Below, one piece after another: positions 1 through 9,340 of a DNA stretch of 64,000 bases. Source of the DNA: Muribaculum sp. GTDB lineage: Bacteria > Bacteroidota > Bacteroidia > Bacteroidales > Muribaculaceae. Position numbers and translations under genes: made by a program. Positions within the stretch are counted from its first letter, which is position 1. Each line of letters starts with the position of its first letter. The stretch is from assembly GCA_009775095.1 (NCBI GenBank), contig VSOZ01000007.1, positions 62,001-126,000 on the forward strand. Reading direction: 5' to 3'. The notes under the pieces were generated by a model. It saw nothing but the letters and a program-made list of their open reading frames with translations, did no database searches and was not told the origin of the DNA.

Positions 1-999
1 ATGGGCGTCGGTGTAAATCTCTGGAACACCCTTGATGCCACGGGCGATTGGTTTGACCCCGATGACATCGTGGCTTGGGAGACCTGCTGGGGACAGCCGC
101 TTGCCAAGCAGGAGTGGTTTGATGCCGTGGCCGCTTCCGGCTTCAAGGCCGTGCGCGTGCCTGTGACTTGGGGCGGACACATGGATGAGAACGACATCGT
201 GAAGGAGCCGTGGATGAACCGCGTCGAGGAGGTGGTCAACTACGCACTCAACGCAGGATTGTATTGTGTACTGAATGTTCACCATGACACCGGTGACGGC
301 GCTTGGATTCAGGCTGACAAAGATAAATATGACCAGATAGTGCCGCGTTTCGAAAAACTTTGGAAGCAGATAGCCGAACGCTTCAACAAGTATGACAACA
401 AACTCCTTTTCGAAGGTTACAACGAGATGCTTGACGGCCAGAACTCGTGGGTTGAGCCTGCAGAGGGCGGCTACGAGACCATCAACAAGTATGCGCAGGC
501 ATTTGTCAACACCGTACGTGCCACCGGTGGCAACAACCTGCACCGCAACCTTATTGTCAACACATACGGAGCCGGCGGCAGCGCCACCCGTCTTGACAAT
601 TTCGTTTTGCCGCAGGATAATATTCCCGGCCATATCATGTTGCAGGTACATAACTATACTCCCGCCGGATTCTCCAACCTCGACGGATCACTTACTGAGG
701 ATACTCCCGAGGAGGACCTGCCTCTCTGGACCCGTGATTACGAGAAGTTGCTCGGCAGCGAGCTTGACCTGCTTATCGAGTTCTCCAACAAAAACGGAGT
801 GCCTGTCATGATAGGCGAGTGCGGCGCTTACGAGCGCATCAAGGAAGAGGAGCGCGCCAAGTTTGCTGAATTCATCACCTGCTATCCTAAAGGCAAGGCC
901 AACATAAGCGTATTCTTCTGGGGTCAGCTTATAGACCGCAACACTTGCGAAGAACTTTATCCCTTATTCATTGACGGCTTCCTGAAGGGCCTCAATTGA
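1..999 (+). CDS. GH5 family endoglucanase-like hydrolase (5' partial)
   Basis: Glycoside hydrolase family 5 TIM-barrel enzyme, probably secreted and acting on a beta-linked plant glucan or related polymer. Visible landmarks in the 332 residues present: the NLWNTLDA segment at the barrel start (residues 6-13), RVPVTW (52-57), VHHD (93-96), the acid/base Glu142 in GYNEM, VHNY (216-219) and the nucleophile Glu273 in IGECG. The ATG at base 1 is almost certainly internal, because the catalytic domain begins at residue 1 and no signal peptide precedes it; the real start lies outside the window. The pattern NLxNTLDA / ETxWG / RIPVTW resembles subfamily GH5_4 (xyloglucanases and cellulases), but the subfamily is an inference. 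It converges with a GH43 gene and is followed by a terminator. Confidence 0.87.
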   Translation: MGVGVNLWNTLDATGDWFDPDDIVAWETCWGQPLAKQEWFDAVAASGFKAVRVPVTWGGHMDENDIVKEPWMNRVEEVVNYALNAGLYCVLNVHHDTGDGAWIQADKDKYDQIVPRFEKLWKQIAERFNKYDNKLLFEGYNEMLDGQNSWVEPAEGGYETINKYAQAFVNTVRATGGNNLHRNLIVNTYGAGGSATRLDNFVLPQDNIPGHIMLQVHNYTPAGFSNLDGSLTEDTPEEDLPLWTRDYEKLLGSELDLLIEFSNKNGVPVMIGECGAYERIKEEERAKFAEFITCYPKGKANISVFFWGQLIDRNTCEELYPLFIDGFLKGLN

Positions 1000-1039
1000 C
1001 ACACATAACTAATACTACGGCAATTTTAAGGTTATGTAA

Positions 1040-1077
1040 TTCCCCCGGCAGCCATGTCGCCGCCGGGGGAACTTTTT
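1040..1077 (+). terminator. Rho-independent terminator after GH5 gene
   Basis: Perfect 10-bp G/C-rich stem (TTCCCCCGGC at 1040-1049 pairing with 1062-1071), 12-nt loop, then C and five T. It ends transcription of the GH5 gene and sits before the convergent GH43 stop codon. Confidence 0.85.
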
Positions 1078-1126
1078 GTATACCGTTATCCTCAAAATAC
1101 TCTAATGCCGTGGTTGTGGATCCGGG

Positions 1127-2107
1127 TCAGTCGCGGGGTGTGGAAGGCCATTTGGCGGTGAGCCGGCGAAGCTCGGCGTCGGTGATGGGGATGACTGTGC
1201 CGTGGCGCGGATGGAAGTCCATGGTCACTTCCGAGTCGATGACCTTGAAGTTGCGCAGGTCGTCGGTCTCGGTAAACTGGTAGCGTCCCTTAATGTACAC
1301 GTCATACATTAATATATATTTGTCGGTGCCGATGAGCTTGAATGTGCCGGCGCCCTCGACCGCGTCGGTGGTCTGCTGCTTGTAGTCGTCCTGCTCCTCC
1401 CATTTGCCCGAGGTCAGAGACGGCGTAGTAGCCACTTTTATGCCGTTGCCGTGGCCTTCCGTTTTGTAGAACAGATGGTACACGCCGTTATGGTACACAA
1501 TGTCACCGTCAATGCACGACTTGCCGTCTTTCGGTAGAAACAGCGGCCGGGGCTCACCCTCGATGTCGGTAAACTCCGGGTTGGCGTAGGCGTAGTAGAT
1601 TATGTCGGGGCCGTCGCCATGTTTCATCGACCAGTACACCATGTATTTTCCCGCCGAGCGGTCATAGATGGTCTGCGGCGCCCACACACGCTTCAGGTCG
1701 TTCTGGTGGGCATACTTTTTCTGGATATTGATGACCGAACTCTCCCAGTTTATAAGGTCGGTTGACTTCAGCAATACCATGGCACGGTTGGAGTCCCATC
1801 CGTTGGCCGACACCATGTCGGTCACCACCATGTAAAATGTTTTGCCGTCCTCGCATCGGAGTATGTGAGGGTCGCGTACGCCGCCTGTCGACGATATGTC
1901 GCGCGATGCTATCACGGGTTTGCCGTCGTTGAGGGCCCGGTAGTTGTAGCCGTCGGGACTTACCGCGAAGCATATCTGCTCCTGCTCCATGCGGTTTCCG
2001 GTAAAGTAAGTGAAAAGGTAAGCGCTGAAATCGCTGTCAGTGTTCTGTGTTAATCCCGTCAATGCGGTCAGCAGAAAGGCAAATGCCGATAAAATACGTA
2101 TTTTCAT
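1127..2107 (-). CDS. GH43 family secreted glycosidase
   Basis: Five-bladed beta-propeller hydrolase of family GH43 (arabinofuranosidase/xylosidase/galactosidase-type activities), 326 residues. The ATG at 2107 is chosen because it begins a standard signal peptide (MKIRILSAFAFLLTALTG); an upstream in-frame ATG at 2227 would add 40 residues with no secretion logic. The conserved RDPHI motif, which carries the pKa-modulating Asp, is present; WAPQ and IDGDIVYHNGVYHLFYKTEG follow, the latter carrying the likely Glu acid. The exact substrate cannot be read from sequence. It is transcribed divergently from the GH35 gene, with a -7 box at 2137-2144, and converges with GH5, so it belongs to the same glycan-utilisation block. 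Confidence 0.85.
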   Translation of the reverse strand: MKIRILSAFAFLLTALTGLTQNTDSDFSAYLFTYFTGNRMEQEQICFAVSPDGYNYRALNDGKPVIASRDISSTGGVRDPHILRCEDGKTFYMVVTDMVSANGWDSNRAMVLLKSTDLINWESSVINIQKKYAHQNDLKRVWAPQTIYDRSAGKYMVYWSMKHGDGPDIIYYAYANPEFTDIEGEPRPLFLPKDGKSCIDGDIVYHNGVYHLFYKTEGHGNGIKVATTPSLTSGKWEEQDDYKQQTTDAVEGAGTFKLIGTDKYILMYDVYIKGRYQFTETDDLRNFKVIDSEVTMDFHPRHGTVIPITDAELRRLTAKWPSTPRD

Positions 2108-2136
2108 GACTCGGAATATTATAATGTGATTTTTTG

Positions 2137-2144
2137 CAAAGATA
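2137..2144 (-). promoter_or_regulatory. -7 box upstream of GH43 gene
   Basis: On the minus strand this reads TATCTTTG, matching the Bacteroidetes -7 consensus TAnnTTTG, 30 nt before the GH43 start codon. No convincing -33 partner was found. Confidence 0.55.
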
Positions 2145-2243
2145 ATACAGACAAATATACTATAATCACTGATATTTATGTCAATTATGTGGTAAATTAT
2201 GACCAAAATATCGGTTGGTGTCCGCAAATATAGGAAAAATGCC

Positions 2244-2251
2244 TATTTTTG
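2244..2251 (+). promoter_or_regulatory. -7 box upstream of GH35 gene
   Basis: TATTTTTG matches the Bacteroidetes -7 consensus TAnnTTTG and lies about 80 nt before the GH35 ATG, within the 225-bp divergent intergenic region. A clear -33 element was not seen. Confidence 0.5.
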
Positions 2252-2332
2252 TGAAAGTGCGATGAGTGCATAACCGAGTGTGGACGTAGTATTAACTAAC
2301 AATCATAACTGATTAAAATCTAAAACCAAGCG

Positions 2333-4693
2333 ATGAGAAAGAGTCTTTTCAGAATTGTCGCGGTGCTTACCCTGCTGACAATGGCGTGGGGCAACACTGT
2401 GAACGCCGACGGCACACGCTTCGAAGCCGGCAACGGCACATTTCTGCTTAACGGCAAGCCATTTGTGGTGAAGGCCGCCGAACTCCACTATCCGCGCATA
2501 CCCAAACCTTACTGGGATCAGCGGATAAAGCTGTGCAAGGCCCTCGGCATGAACACGGTGTGTCTGTATGTGTTCTGGAATTCCCATGAACCGAAGCCCG
2601 ATAACTTTGATTTCACCGGACAGAACGACCTGCGGGAGTTTGTAAACCTCTGTAAGGCAAATGACATGAAAGTCATACTCCGCCCCGGCCCGTATGTATG
2701 TGCCGAGTGGGAGATGGGGGGCTTGCCGTGGTGGTTGCTGAAGAAGAAGGATATAAGGCTGCGCGAGTCAGACCCGTATTTTCTTGAGCGTGTCGACAAG
2801 TTTCAGAAAGCCGTGGCCGATCAGGTCGGCGACCTCACCATAGCCGACGGCGGACCTATAATAATGGTACAGGTCGAGAACGAATACGGCTCTTACGGCA
2901 TTGACAAGCAATATGTGTCGCAGATCCGCGACATGCTCCGCAAGAATTTCGGTGAAAATGTCACTCTATTTCAGTGCGACTGGTCATCCAATTTCCTCAA
3001 CAACGGTCTTGACGACCTGATATGGACCATGAATTTCGGTACCGGCGCCAATATCGACCAACAGTTTGCACGGTTGAAAGAGGTGCGTCCCGACAGTCCG
3101 TTGATGTGCTCCGAGTTCTGGAGCGGTTGGTTTGACAAGTGGGGAGCCAATCATGAGACGCGCCCGGCTGAAGACATGATAGCCGGCATAGACGAGATGC
3201 TCTCCAAGGGCATATCGTTCAGCCTTTATATGACTCACGGCGGTACCAACTGGGGCCACTGGGCCGGCGCCAATTCTCCCGGCTTCGCCCCTGATGTCAC
3301 TTCCTATGACTACGACGCGCCCATAAGCGAGTCGGGTCAAACCACACCTAAATACACCGCTCTCCGCGCTACGCTCGCCAAATATATGGACGGCGAGAAG
3401 CAGGCCAAGGTGCCCGCGCTTATAAAGCCGATAGCCGTTCCTGCATTCGCATTCACCGAAGTGGCTCCGTTGTGGGACAATCTGCCTTCACCGAAGAGCG
3501 ATGTCGACATAAAGACTATGGAAGAGTACGATCAAGGCTTCGGCAGCATACTATACCGCACCGCATTGCCCGCGTTCTCCGAGCCCGCGCTGCTGACCGT
3601 AAGCGACGCGCATGACTACGCGCAGGTGTTTGTCGACGGCCGTTATGTAGGCAAACTCGACCGACGCAACGGCGAGAAAGAGCTTATAGTACCGGCATGC
3701 CGCAAGGGTGCCCGGCTCGACATACTTGTGGAAGCGATGGGGCGCATAAACTTCGGACGTGCCATAAAAGACTTCAAAGGCATAACCGATAAAGTGACTC
3801 TCACCACTGACAAGGACGGTCACAAGTGGGTGTGCGACCTCAAAAACTGGCAGGTGTTCAATATTGAGGATGCTTACAATACGTATGCCGCCATGAATTT
3901 CCGCCCTATAGCCGAGGTAGAGAAGTCGGACGACAGGCTACCTATGGGTGTGTACCGCGCCACGTTCAACGTGAAGAAGCCTTCCGACACATTCCTGAAT
4001 TTCGAGACATGGGGCAAGGGGCTTGTATATGTCAACGGACATCCTATGGGTCGAATATGGGAAATCGGTCCTCAGCAAACACTCTATATGCCCGGTTGCT
4101 GGCTCAAAAAGGGCGAGAACGAGATACTGGTGTTTGACATACTCGGTCCGCGCGAGGCCCGGAGCGAGGGCTTGAAAGAGTCTAAACTCGACCAACTTCT
4201 TGTACAAAAACCGCTTACCCACCGCACCGAGGGACAGAAGCTCGACCTGTCGGGCGAAAAACCTGTTGTGGCCGGTTCGTTCAAGCCCGGCAACGGATGG
4301 CAGGAAGTGAGGTTTGACTCCCCGGTAAAAGGACGCTACGTGTGTGTCGAGGCGCTCAACGCTGTCGACGGCAAGGATGTGGCCGCTATAGCCGAGATGT
4401 ATCTTCTTGATGACAAGGGCGAGCGCCTGTCGCGTGAGCCGTGGACCGTCATGTATGCCGACAGCGAGGATGTGGCCAAGGTCAATCGGTCGGCCGACAA
4501 GACATTTGACCTTCAGGAGTCGACCTACTGGTCAACGGTATTAGGTGTGCCGTTTCCCCACGCCGTGGTCATCGATCTCGGAGCCGAGCGCACTCTATCC
4601 GGCTTCCAGTATCTGCCGCGCATGGAGGCTGAAGTGCCCGGCGCCATCAAGGACTACCGCATCTACGTAAGTGCAGTCCCTTTCAGTCTGTAG
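2333..4693 (+). CDS. GH35 beta-galactosidase, secreted
   Basis: Retaining exo-beta-galactosidase of family GH35, 786 residues, removing terminal beta-galactose from plant or host glycans, probably in the periplasm. A signal peptide covers about residues 1-25. The TIM barrel follows (about 30-350) with HYPRIP near residue 52, acid/base Glu184 in VENEYGSYG and nucleophile Glu261 in CSEFWSGWFD. Beta-sandwich domains occupy about 380-620, and the last ~130 residues form a discoidin-like (F5/8 type C) module around STYWST and FPHAVVIDLG. Length is normal for Bacteroides GH35 enzymes of this architecture. It lies 77 nt upstream of a GH2 beta-galactosidase on the same strand. Confidence 0.93.
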   Translation: MRKSLFRIVAVLTLLTMAWGNTVNADGTRFEAGNGTFLLNGKPFVVKAAELHYPRIPKPYWDQRIKLCKALGMNTVCLYVFWNSHEPKPDNFDFTGQNDLREFVNLCKANDMKVILRPGPYVCAEWEMGGLPWWLLKKKDIRLRESDPYFLERVDKFQKAVADQVGDLTIADGGPIIMVQVENEYGSYGIDKQYVSQIRDMLRKNFGENVTLFQCDWSSNFLNNGLDDLIWTMNFGTGANIDQQFARLKEVRPDSPLMCSEFWSGWFDKWGANHETRPAEDMIAGIDEMLSKGISFSLYMTHGGTNWGHWAGANSPGFAPDVTSYDYDAPISESGQTTPKYTALRATLAKYMDGEKQAKVPALIKPIAVPAFAFTEVAPLWDNLPSPKSDVDIKTMEEYDQGFGSILYRTALPAFSEPALLTVSDAHDYAQVFVDGRYVGKLDRRNGEKELIVPACRKGARLDILVEAMGRINFGRAIKDFKGITDKVTLTTDKDGHKWVCDLKNWQVFNIEDAYNTYAAMNFRPIAEVEKSDDRLPMGVYRATFNVKKPSDTFLNFETWGKGLVYVNGHPMGRIWEIGPQQTLYMPGCWLKKGENEILVFDILGPREARSEGLKESKLDQLLVQKPLTHRTEGQKLDLSGEKPVVAGSFKPGNGWQEVRFDSPVKGRYVCVEALNAVDGKDVAAIAEMYLLDDKGERLSREPWTVMYADSEDVAKVNRSADKTFDLQESTYWSTVLGVPFPHAVVIDLGAERTLSGFQYLPRMEAEVPGAIKDYRIYVSAVPFSL

Positions 4694-4740
4694 CATTGCG
4701 GTTATAAATCAACATTCTCTAATAATTGCTTATTATTTAT

Positions 4741-4748
4741 TATCTTTG
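4741..4748 (+). promoter_or_regulatory. -7 box immediately upstream of GH2 gene
   Basis: TATCTTTG, a full match to TAnnTTTG, 22 nt before the chosen ATG at 4771. This implies a short leader and independent expression from GH35; it also overlaps the upstream ATG at 4726 of the longer reading frame, arguing against that start. Confidence 0.5.
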
Positions 4749-4770
4749 TACAATAAACCAATTCAATGTC

Positions 4771-7700
4771 ATGATAAAAATACTGTCGTTTGCCTGTGTT
4801 GTTGCCATGAGCACAATCTCGGTAGGGGCCAAAACTCCTTATTGGCTCGATCCTGAAGTAAATGAAGTGAATCGCTTGCCGATGCACACTTCTTATTTTG
4901 CATATGAGTCAGCCGACAAGCTCGGTCTGGGTAAGGTGTCGAGTGACAATTACCGCTCGCTTGACGGCACTTGGAAGTTCAATTGGGTAAAAGATGCCGA
5001 CATGCGTCCCACCGATTTTTACAAGCCCGCTTTCGACGACTCCTCATGGTCGGTTATCGAGGTGCCCGGCATGTGGGAACTCAACGGCTTCGGCGACCCC
5101 ATATATGTAAATGTCGGCTACGCTTGGCGTGGACATTTTGCCAACAATCCACCGGAAGTGCCTCTGAAAGACAATCATGTAGGTACATATCGCCGCGAAA
5201 TCGAAATTCCCGCCGACTGGAAGGGCAAGGATATAATCGCGCACTTCGGCTCGGCCACTTCCAACATAGAGGTGTGGGTCAATGGTCGGTTTGTAGGCTA
5301 CGGCGAGGACAGCAAGCTCGCGCAGGAATTCAACCTCACGCCTTATGTGAAACCCGGCGAGAAGAATCTTATAGCGCTGCAGATGTTCCGTTGGAGCGAC
5401 GGCACTTATCTGGAGGATCAGGACTTCTTCCGTTTCTCCGGACTGGCCCGCGAAAACTATCTTTATGCACGCAACCGCAACCGTATCGAGGATATACGTG
5501 CCAACGGCGACCTCACGTCGGACTATCGCGACGGAGTCCTTACCGTAAACGTTGACATCAAGGGCTCGGGCAATCTTGACCTGAAGCTGATGGCTCCCGA
5601 CGGAAATGTGGTGGCCAACTACGAAAAAACAGGTGTAAAGGGCAAGGTAAACGTATCGCTCGATGTTAAAAATCCGCTTAAATGGACTTCGGAGACCCCT
5701 AATCTGTACACTCTGGTGGCTACATTCACGAAGAAAGGCCAGCCCGTTGAGATAATACCCGTCAATGTCGGCTTCCGCAAGATAGAGATTAAGAACTCGC
5801 AGCTGCTTGTCAACGGCCAGCCCGTACTTATCAAGGGTGCCGACCGTCATGAACTCGACCCCGATGCGGGTTATGTGGTGTCGACCGAGCGCATGCTTCA
5901 GGATATAGCCATGATGAAGGCTCTCAATATAAACGCCGTGCGTACATCGCACTATCCCAACGATCCTCGCTGGTATGATCTCTGCGACCGTTACGGTATA
6001 TATGTAGTGGCCGAGGCCAATATAGAGTCGCACGGTATGGGTTACGGCAAGGAGACACTCGCCAAGAATCCGGCATATCGCAAGGCTCATCTTGAGCGCA
6101 ACGACCGTAATGTAAAGGCCAATTACAACCATCCGTCAATCATAGTATGGTCGCTCGGCAACGAAGCCGGCTACGGACCCAACTTCGAGGCGGCTTATGA
6201 CCTTGTGAAGGGTGCTGACCCGACACGCCCCGTGCAGTATGAGCAGGCAGGCAAGACCGGCAAGACCGATATTTTCTGCCCGATGTACTACGGTTACGGA
6301 GGCTGTGAGAAATATTCTACCGACGATACTTTTGTCAAGCCCCTCATCCAATGCGAGTATGCCCATGCCATGGGTAACTCCGAAGGCGGCTTCAAAGAAT
6401 ACTGGGATCTTATAAGAAAGTATCCCAAATATCAGGGCGGCTTCATCTGGGACTTCGTAGACCAGTCCATAAGGTGGAACGGCAAGAACGGACGTGTCAT
6501 ATATGCTTACGGCGGTGACTTCAATCCAACCGACGCTACCGACGGCAACTTCTGCGACAACGGACTTATATCGCCCGACCGAGTGCCCAATCCTCACGCT
6601 TACGAGGTGCAGCGCGTGTATCAGAACATATGGACCTCTCTTGACAAGCCGGGACAGGTGAAGGTATATAACGAAAACTTCTTCACCGATTTGAGCAATG
6701 TGGCCCTGCAGTGGGAACTTCTTCACAACGGTGTCGTAGAGCGTCGCGGCGAGGTTGCCGACATTGATGTGGCTCCGCAGCAGAGCGCTGTAGTGGACCT
6801 CGGTTACGGCAAGGTCTGCAATTGCGGTGAGTGGCTCCTTAATGTGGCTTACGTCAACAAATCGCGCGACGGGCTGCTTCCTGCCGGCGCTGTCATCGCA
6901 CGCCAGCAGCTCACTCTTGTCAATGCTCCCGCCCATCATCATGCGGCAAAACCGGCTGCGCCCGCTGTCGAGATTGCTACCGACACAGTCAAAGGTCCGC
7001 ACTTCATGATAGCGTTCAACAAAGCTACCGGATTTATCTCCGAATATATGTTTGACGGCACGTCGCTCCTTAAGGAGGGTGCCGAAATTACGCCCAATTT
7101 CTGGCGCGCGCCCACCGACAACGATTACGGTGCAAATCTTCAGAAGGAATACCGCGCATGGTTGAACCCCGAGATGAAACTTGTCGGCTTCACTCAGGAG
7201 GAGATCGACGGCAAAGCTCGCTTTACCGCCTCTTATGACATGCCTTCGGTAAAGGCCAAGATGACCGTGACATACACTATCGACGGCAATGGTGGGGTAA
7301 ATATCGTCGAGAAGATGACTGCCGACAAGAGCGCCAAAGTATCGGGACTTTTCCGTTTCGGTATGCAGATGCCCATGCCGGCTTCGTTTGAGACTGTCGA
7401 GTACTACGGACGCGGTCCGGGCGAGAATTACGCCGACCGTCAGCAGGCTTCCGATCTGGGCATATATCGTCAGACAGTGTCGGAGCAGCCTTATCCCTAC
7501 ATACGTCCGCAGGAGACAGGCACACGCACCGATCTGCGTTACTGGACAGTGCTCGACGCTTCAGGCACCGGTGTTAAATTTACCGCGGCCAAGCCCTTCT
7601 CCGCATCGGCGCTGCACTACTACATATCGACGCTTGACGGCGGCAAGGACAAGCCCAATACCCACTGGGGCGAGCTTGACGCCGATGACGTGACCAACGT

Positions 7701-7851
7701 ATGTGTAGATCTGAGCCAGATAGGTCTTGCATGCGAGAACAGTTGGGGCGCACGTCCTCGTCCGGAATATATGCTGCCTTATGGCGACTATACGTTTGAC
7801 TATACGATAACCCCTGTTAAAAACGAATATGGAGTTAAAGCAGGTCATTAA
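4771..7851 (+). CDS. GH2 beta-galactosidase (LacZ-like), secreted
   Basis: Large retaining beta-galactosidase of family GH2, 1026 residues from the ATG at 4771. That start is preferred over the ATG at 4726 because it opens a clean signal peptide (MIKILSFACVVAMSTISVGA). Domain order is LacZ-like: sugar-binding jelly roll with DGTWKFNW and VPGMWELNG, Ig-like domain, TIM barrel, linker, and C-terminal bgal_small_N domain with WRAPTDNDYG. Acid/base Glu465 lies in GNEAG and nucleophile Glu529 in QCEYAHAMGNS. It follows GH35 and ends 45 nt before ribF. Together the two enzymes suggest galactose removal from galactan, galactosylated hemicellulose or host glycans; the natural substrate is not determined here. 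Confidence 0.94.
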   Translation: MIKILSFACVVAMSTISVGAKTPYWLDPEVNEVNRLPMHTSYFAYESADKLGLGKVSSDNYRSLDGTWKFNWVKDADMRPTDFYKPAFDDSSWSVIEVPGMWELNGFGDPIYVNVGYAWRGHFANNPPEVPLKDNHVGTYRREIEIPADWKGKDIIAHFGSATSNIEVWVNGRFVGYGEDSKLAQEFNLTPYVKPGEKNLIALQMFRWSDGTYLEDQDFFRFSGLARENYLYARNRNRIEDIRANGDLTSDYRDGVLTVNVDIKGSGNLDLKLMAPDGNVVANYEKTGVKGKVNVSLDVKNPLKWTSETPNLYTLVATFTKKGQPVEIIPVNVGFRKIEIKNSQLLVNGQPVLIKGADRHELDPDAGYVVSTERMLQDIAMMKALNINAVRTSHYPNDPRWYDLCDRYGIYVVAEANIESHGMGYGKETLAKNPAYRKAHLERNDRNVKANYNHPSIIVWSLGNEAGYGPNFEAAYDLVKGADPTRPVQYEQAGKTGKTDIFCPMYYGYGGCEKYSTDDTFVKPLIQCEYAHAMGNSEGGFKEYWDLIRKYPKYQGGFIWDFVDQSIRWNGKNGRVIYAYGGDFNPTDATDGNFCDNGLISPDRVPNPHAYEVQRVYQNIWTSLDKPGQVKVYNENFFTDLSNVALQWELLHNGVVERRGEVADIDVAPQQSAVVDLGYGKVCNCGEWLLNVAYVNKSRDGLLPAGAVIARQQLTLVNAPAHHHAAKPAAPAVEIATDTVKGPHFMIAFNKATGFISEYMFDGTSLLKEGAEITPNFWRAPTDNDYGANLQKEYRAWLNPEMKLVGFTQEEIDGKARFTASYDMPSVKAKMTVTYTIDGNGGVNIVEKMTADKSAKVSGLFRFGMQMPMPASFETVEYYGRGPGENYADRQQASDLGIYRQTVSEQPYPYIRPQETGTRTDLRYWTVLDASGTGVKFTAAKPFSASALHYYISTLDGGKDKPNTHWGELDADDVTNVCVDLSQIGLACENSWGARPRPEYMLPYGDYTFDYTITPVKNEYGVKAGH

Positions 7852-7896
7852 CCGACCGATGCTCCTGTATAAGAACCGATATAGCAATTACGCATA

Positions 7897-8814
7897 ATGG
7901 CGTTGATTGACCGATATGATAATACCCACGGCCGTATTGCGGCCGTGGGTATGTTTGATGGAGTACATGGCGGACACAGGTGTCTGCTCGATACTCTGTC
8001 GGCTCACGGACACAGGTTAGGATTGCAGCCTGTAGCTGTGACCTTTCGCAACCATCCTCGTACACTTACCTCCGGCGATACAATGGCTATGCTCTCGACT
8101 CTTGACGAGAAGCTGCGGCGGCTTGAGGCCGAAGGTGTCGATGTCATATTACTTGATTTCGATGAAGATCTGCGCATGATGTCGGCCGGAGAGTTTATGG
8201 CTATGCTTGCCCGTGATTACGGTGTGGAGGCTATGGTGATCGGCTTCAACAACCGTTTCGGCCATGACCGGCCTGCTTCGATTGAAGATTATCGTGAGCT
8301 TGGGAAAGAATGCGGCATCGCGGTCTTTGCTGCCGATGAATTCAAGTGCGACTCCGCTCCCAAAGTAAGCTCTTCGGCCATACGCCGTTTAATCGGCGAA
8401 GGCAGGGTGGAAGAGGCGGCCCGGCTGCTCGGACGCCGATATGTCATAGAGGGCACGGTGGTGCACGGAAAGGAACTTGGCAGAAAAATAGGATTCCCTA
8501 CCGCCAATATCGAGCCTGTCGACTCGCACATTCTTGTGCCCGGCAACGGAGTGTATGCGGCACGCGTCGTTCTTGCCGACGGCAGCGTATGGCCCGGCAT
8601 GTTGAACATAGGCCATCGTCCTACCGTGGATGGCGACAATGCTCCGCGATCAATAGAAGTACATATAATAGGGTTTGACGGCGATATTTACGGTACACGC
8701 GTAGCAGTGGAGTTTGTAGCCTTTCTTCGTCATGAGCAGGCCTTCCCCTCACTTGAAGCTCTGAAAGAGCAGCTTGCCGCCGACGCCCGGCTTACTGTAG
8801 ATACAATGGGTTAG
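7897..8814 (+). CDS. ribF: Bifunctional riboflavin kinase / FAD synthetase
   Basis: Cytoplasmic RibF, 305 residues, which phosphorylates riboflavin to FMN and then adenylylates FMN to FAD. The N-terminal nucleotidyltransferase half shows the GMFDGVHGGH motif near residues 18-27 and the SSSAIRRLI segment. The C-terminal kinase half shows GRKIGFPTANI and GVYAARV. Length is typical. It follows the GH2 gene by 45 nt but is a housekeeping gene. A perfect 13-bp hairpin lies within codons 9-19. Its TAG stop overlaps the stop of the convergent crcB gene (the four bases TTAG serve both). Confidence 0.95.
   Translation: MALIDRYDNTHGRIAAVGMFDGVHGGHRCLLDTLSAHGHRLGLQPVAVTFRNHPRTLTSGDTMAMLSTLDEKLRRLEAEGVDVILLDFDEDLRMMSAGEFMAMLARDYGVEAMVIGFNNRFGHDRPASIEDYRELGKECGIAVFAADEFKCDSAPKVSSSAIRRLIGEGRVEEAARLLGRRYVIEGTVVHGKELGRKIGFPTANIEPVDSHILVPGNGVYAARVVLADGSVWPGMLNIGHRPTVDGDNAPRSIEVHIIGFDGDIYGTRVAVEFVAFLRHEQAFPSLEALKEQLAADARLTVDTMG
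7922..7952 (+). other. Perfect 13-bp inverted repeat inside the ribF 5' coding region
   Basis: Arms 7922-7934 and 7940-7952 are exact reverse complements (core ACCCACGGCCG) around a 5-nt loop. The stem starts 25 nt after the A of the ribF ATG. It has no T-run, so it is not a standard terminator; it could influence ribF translation or be a by-product of codon choice. Confidence 0.8.
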
Positions 8815-9173
8815 CGCATCAGCGCGCGGCCACACCATACAAGAGCCACACCTATGATTACGCTTGCCAGTGTGTAGATGAGTGCCGTTGCCCACTCCTG
8901 CTTACCCCACAGACCGTAAATCTCGGCCGCGAAAAGCGAAAAGGTTGTGAAGCCTCCGCAGAAGCCTGTTGTGAGAAGCAGGGTGTGCATAAGATGCAGC
9001 CGTTCTACGAGTCCTATGAACAATCCTATGAGAAAGCATCCTATGATGTTTACCAAGAAAGTGCCGACAGGGAAGTCGCCCTGCCACCACCGTGCACACC
9101 ATTTCCCTACAAGATAGCGGCAACACGTGCCGACAAAGCCGCCGCATCCGGCTATTAGCATCTCCTTTATCAT
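8811..9173 (-). CDS. crcB: Fluoride channel/exporter CrcB (Fluc)
   Basis: Small inner-membrane protein of 120 residues that forms dual-topology dimers and exports fluoride. Four hydrophobic segments are visible (about residues 3-20, 36-57, 64-88, 96-118). The signature GFCGGFTTFS (about residues 70-79) carries the central sodium-site and Phe-box residues of the Fluc family, and GTFLVNIIGCFLIG matches the conserved second segment with its Asn. It converges with ribF, sharing bases at the two stop codons. No fluoride riboswitch consensus was recognised upstream. Confidence 0.93.
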   Translation of the reverse strand: MIKEMLIAGCGGFVGTCCRYLVGKWCARWWQGDFPVGTFLVNIIGCFLIGLFIGLVERLHLMHTLLLTTGFCGGFTTFSLFAAEIYGLWGKQEWATALIYTLASVIIGVALVWCGRALMR

Positions 9174-9340
9174 TATTATTGAATCTTATTTTTCGTTGAT
9201 TATGATGAATTTAGTATAATCAATCAAACTAATTATTGTATAGTCTGTTTATTATATGAATGACGGTATGAAAGACATTACGCCTTACTGACCATTATTT
9301 CTTAAAGACTTATTAAATTACAAACTTAACAATCATTTTT

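Noticed and set aside
5044..6132. Long minus-strand open frame opposite the GH2 gene
   Set aside because: It lies fully antisense to a gene with intact catalytic motifs and has no family features; it arises from codon bias.
1..7851. A complete polysaccharide utilisation locus
   Set aside because: No SusC/SusD or regulator is present beside these hydrolases in the window, so only a glycan-degradation block can be claimed.
9174..9340. Possible fluoride riboswitch near crcB
   Set aside because: The conserved fluoride-aptamer sequence blocks were not found upstream of crcB.
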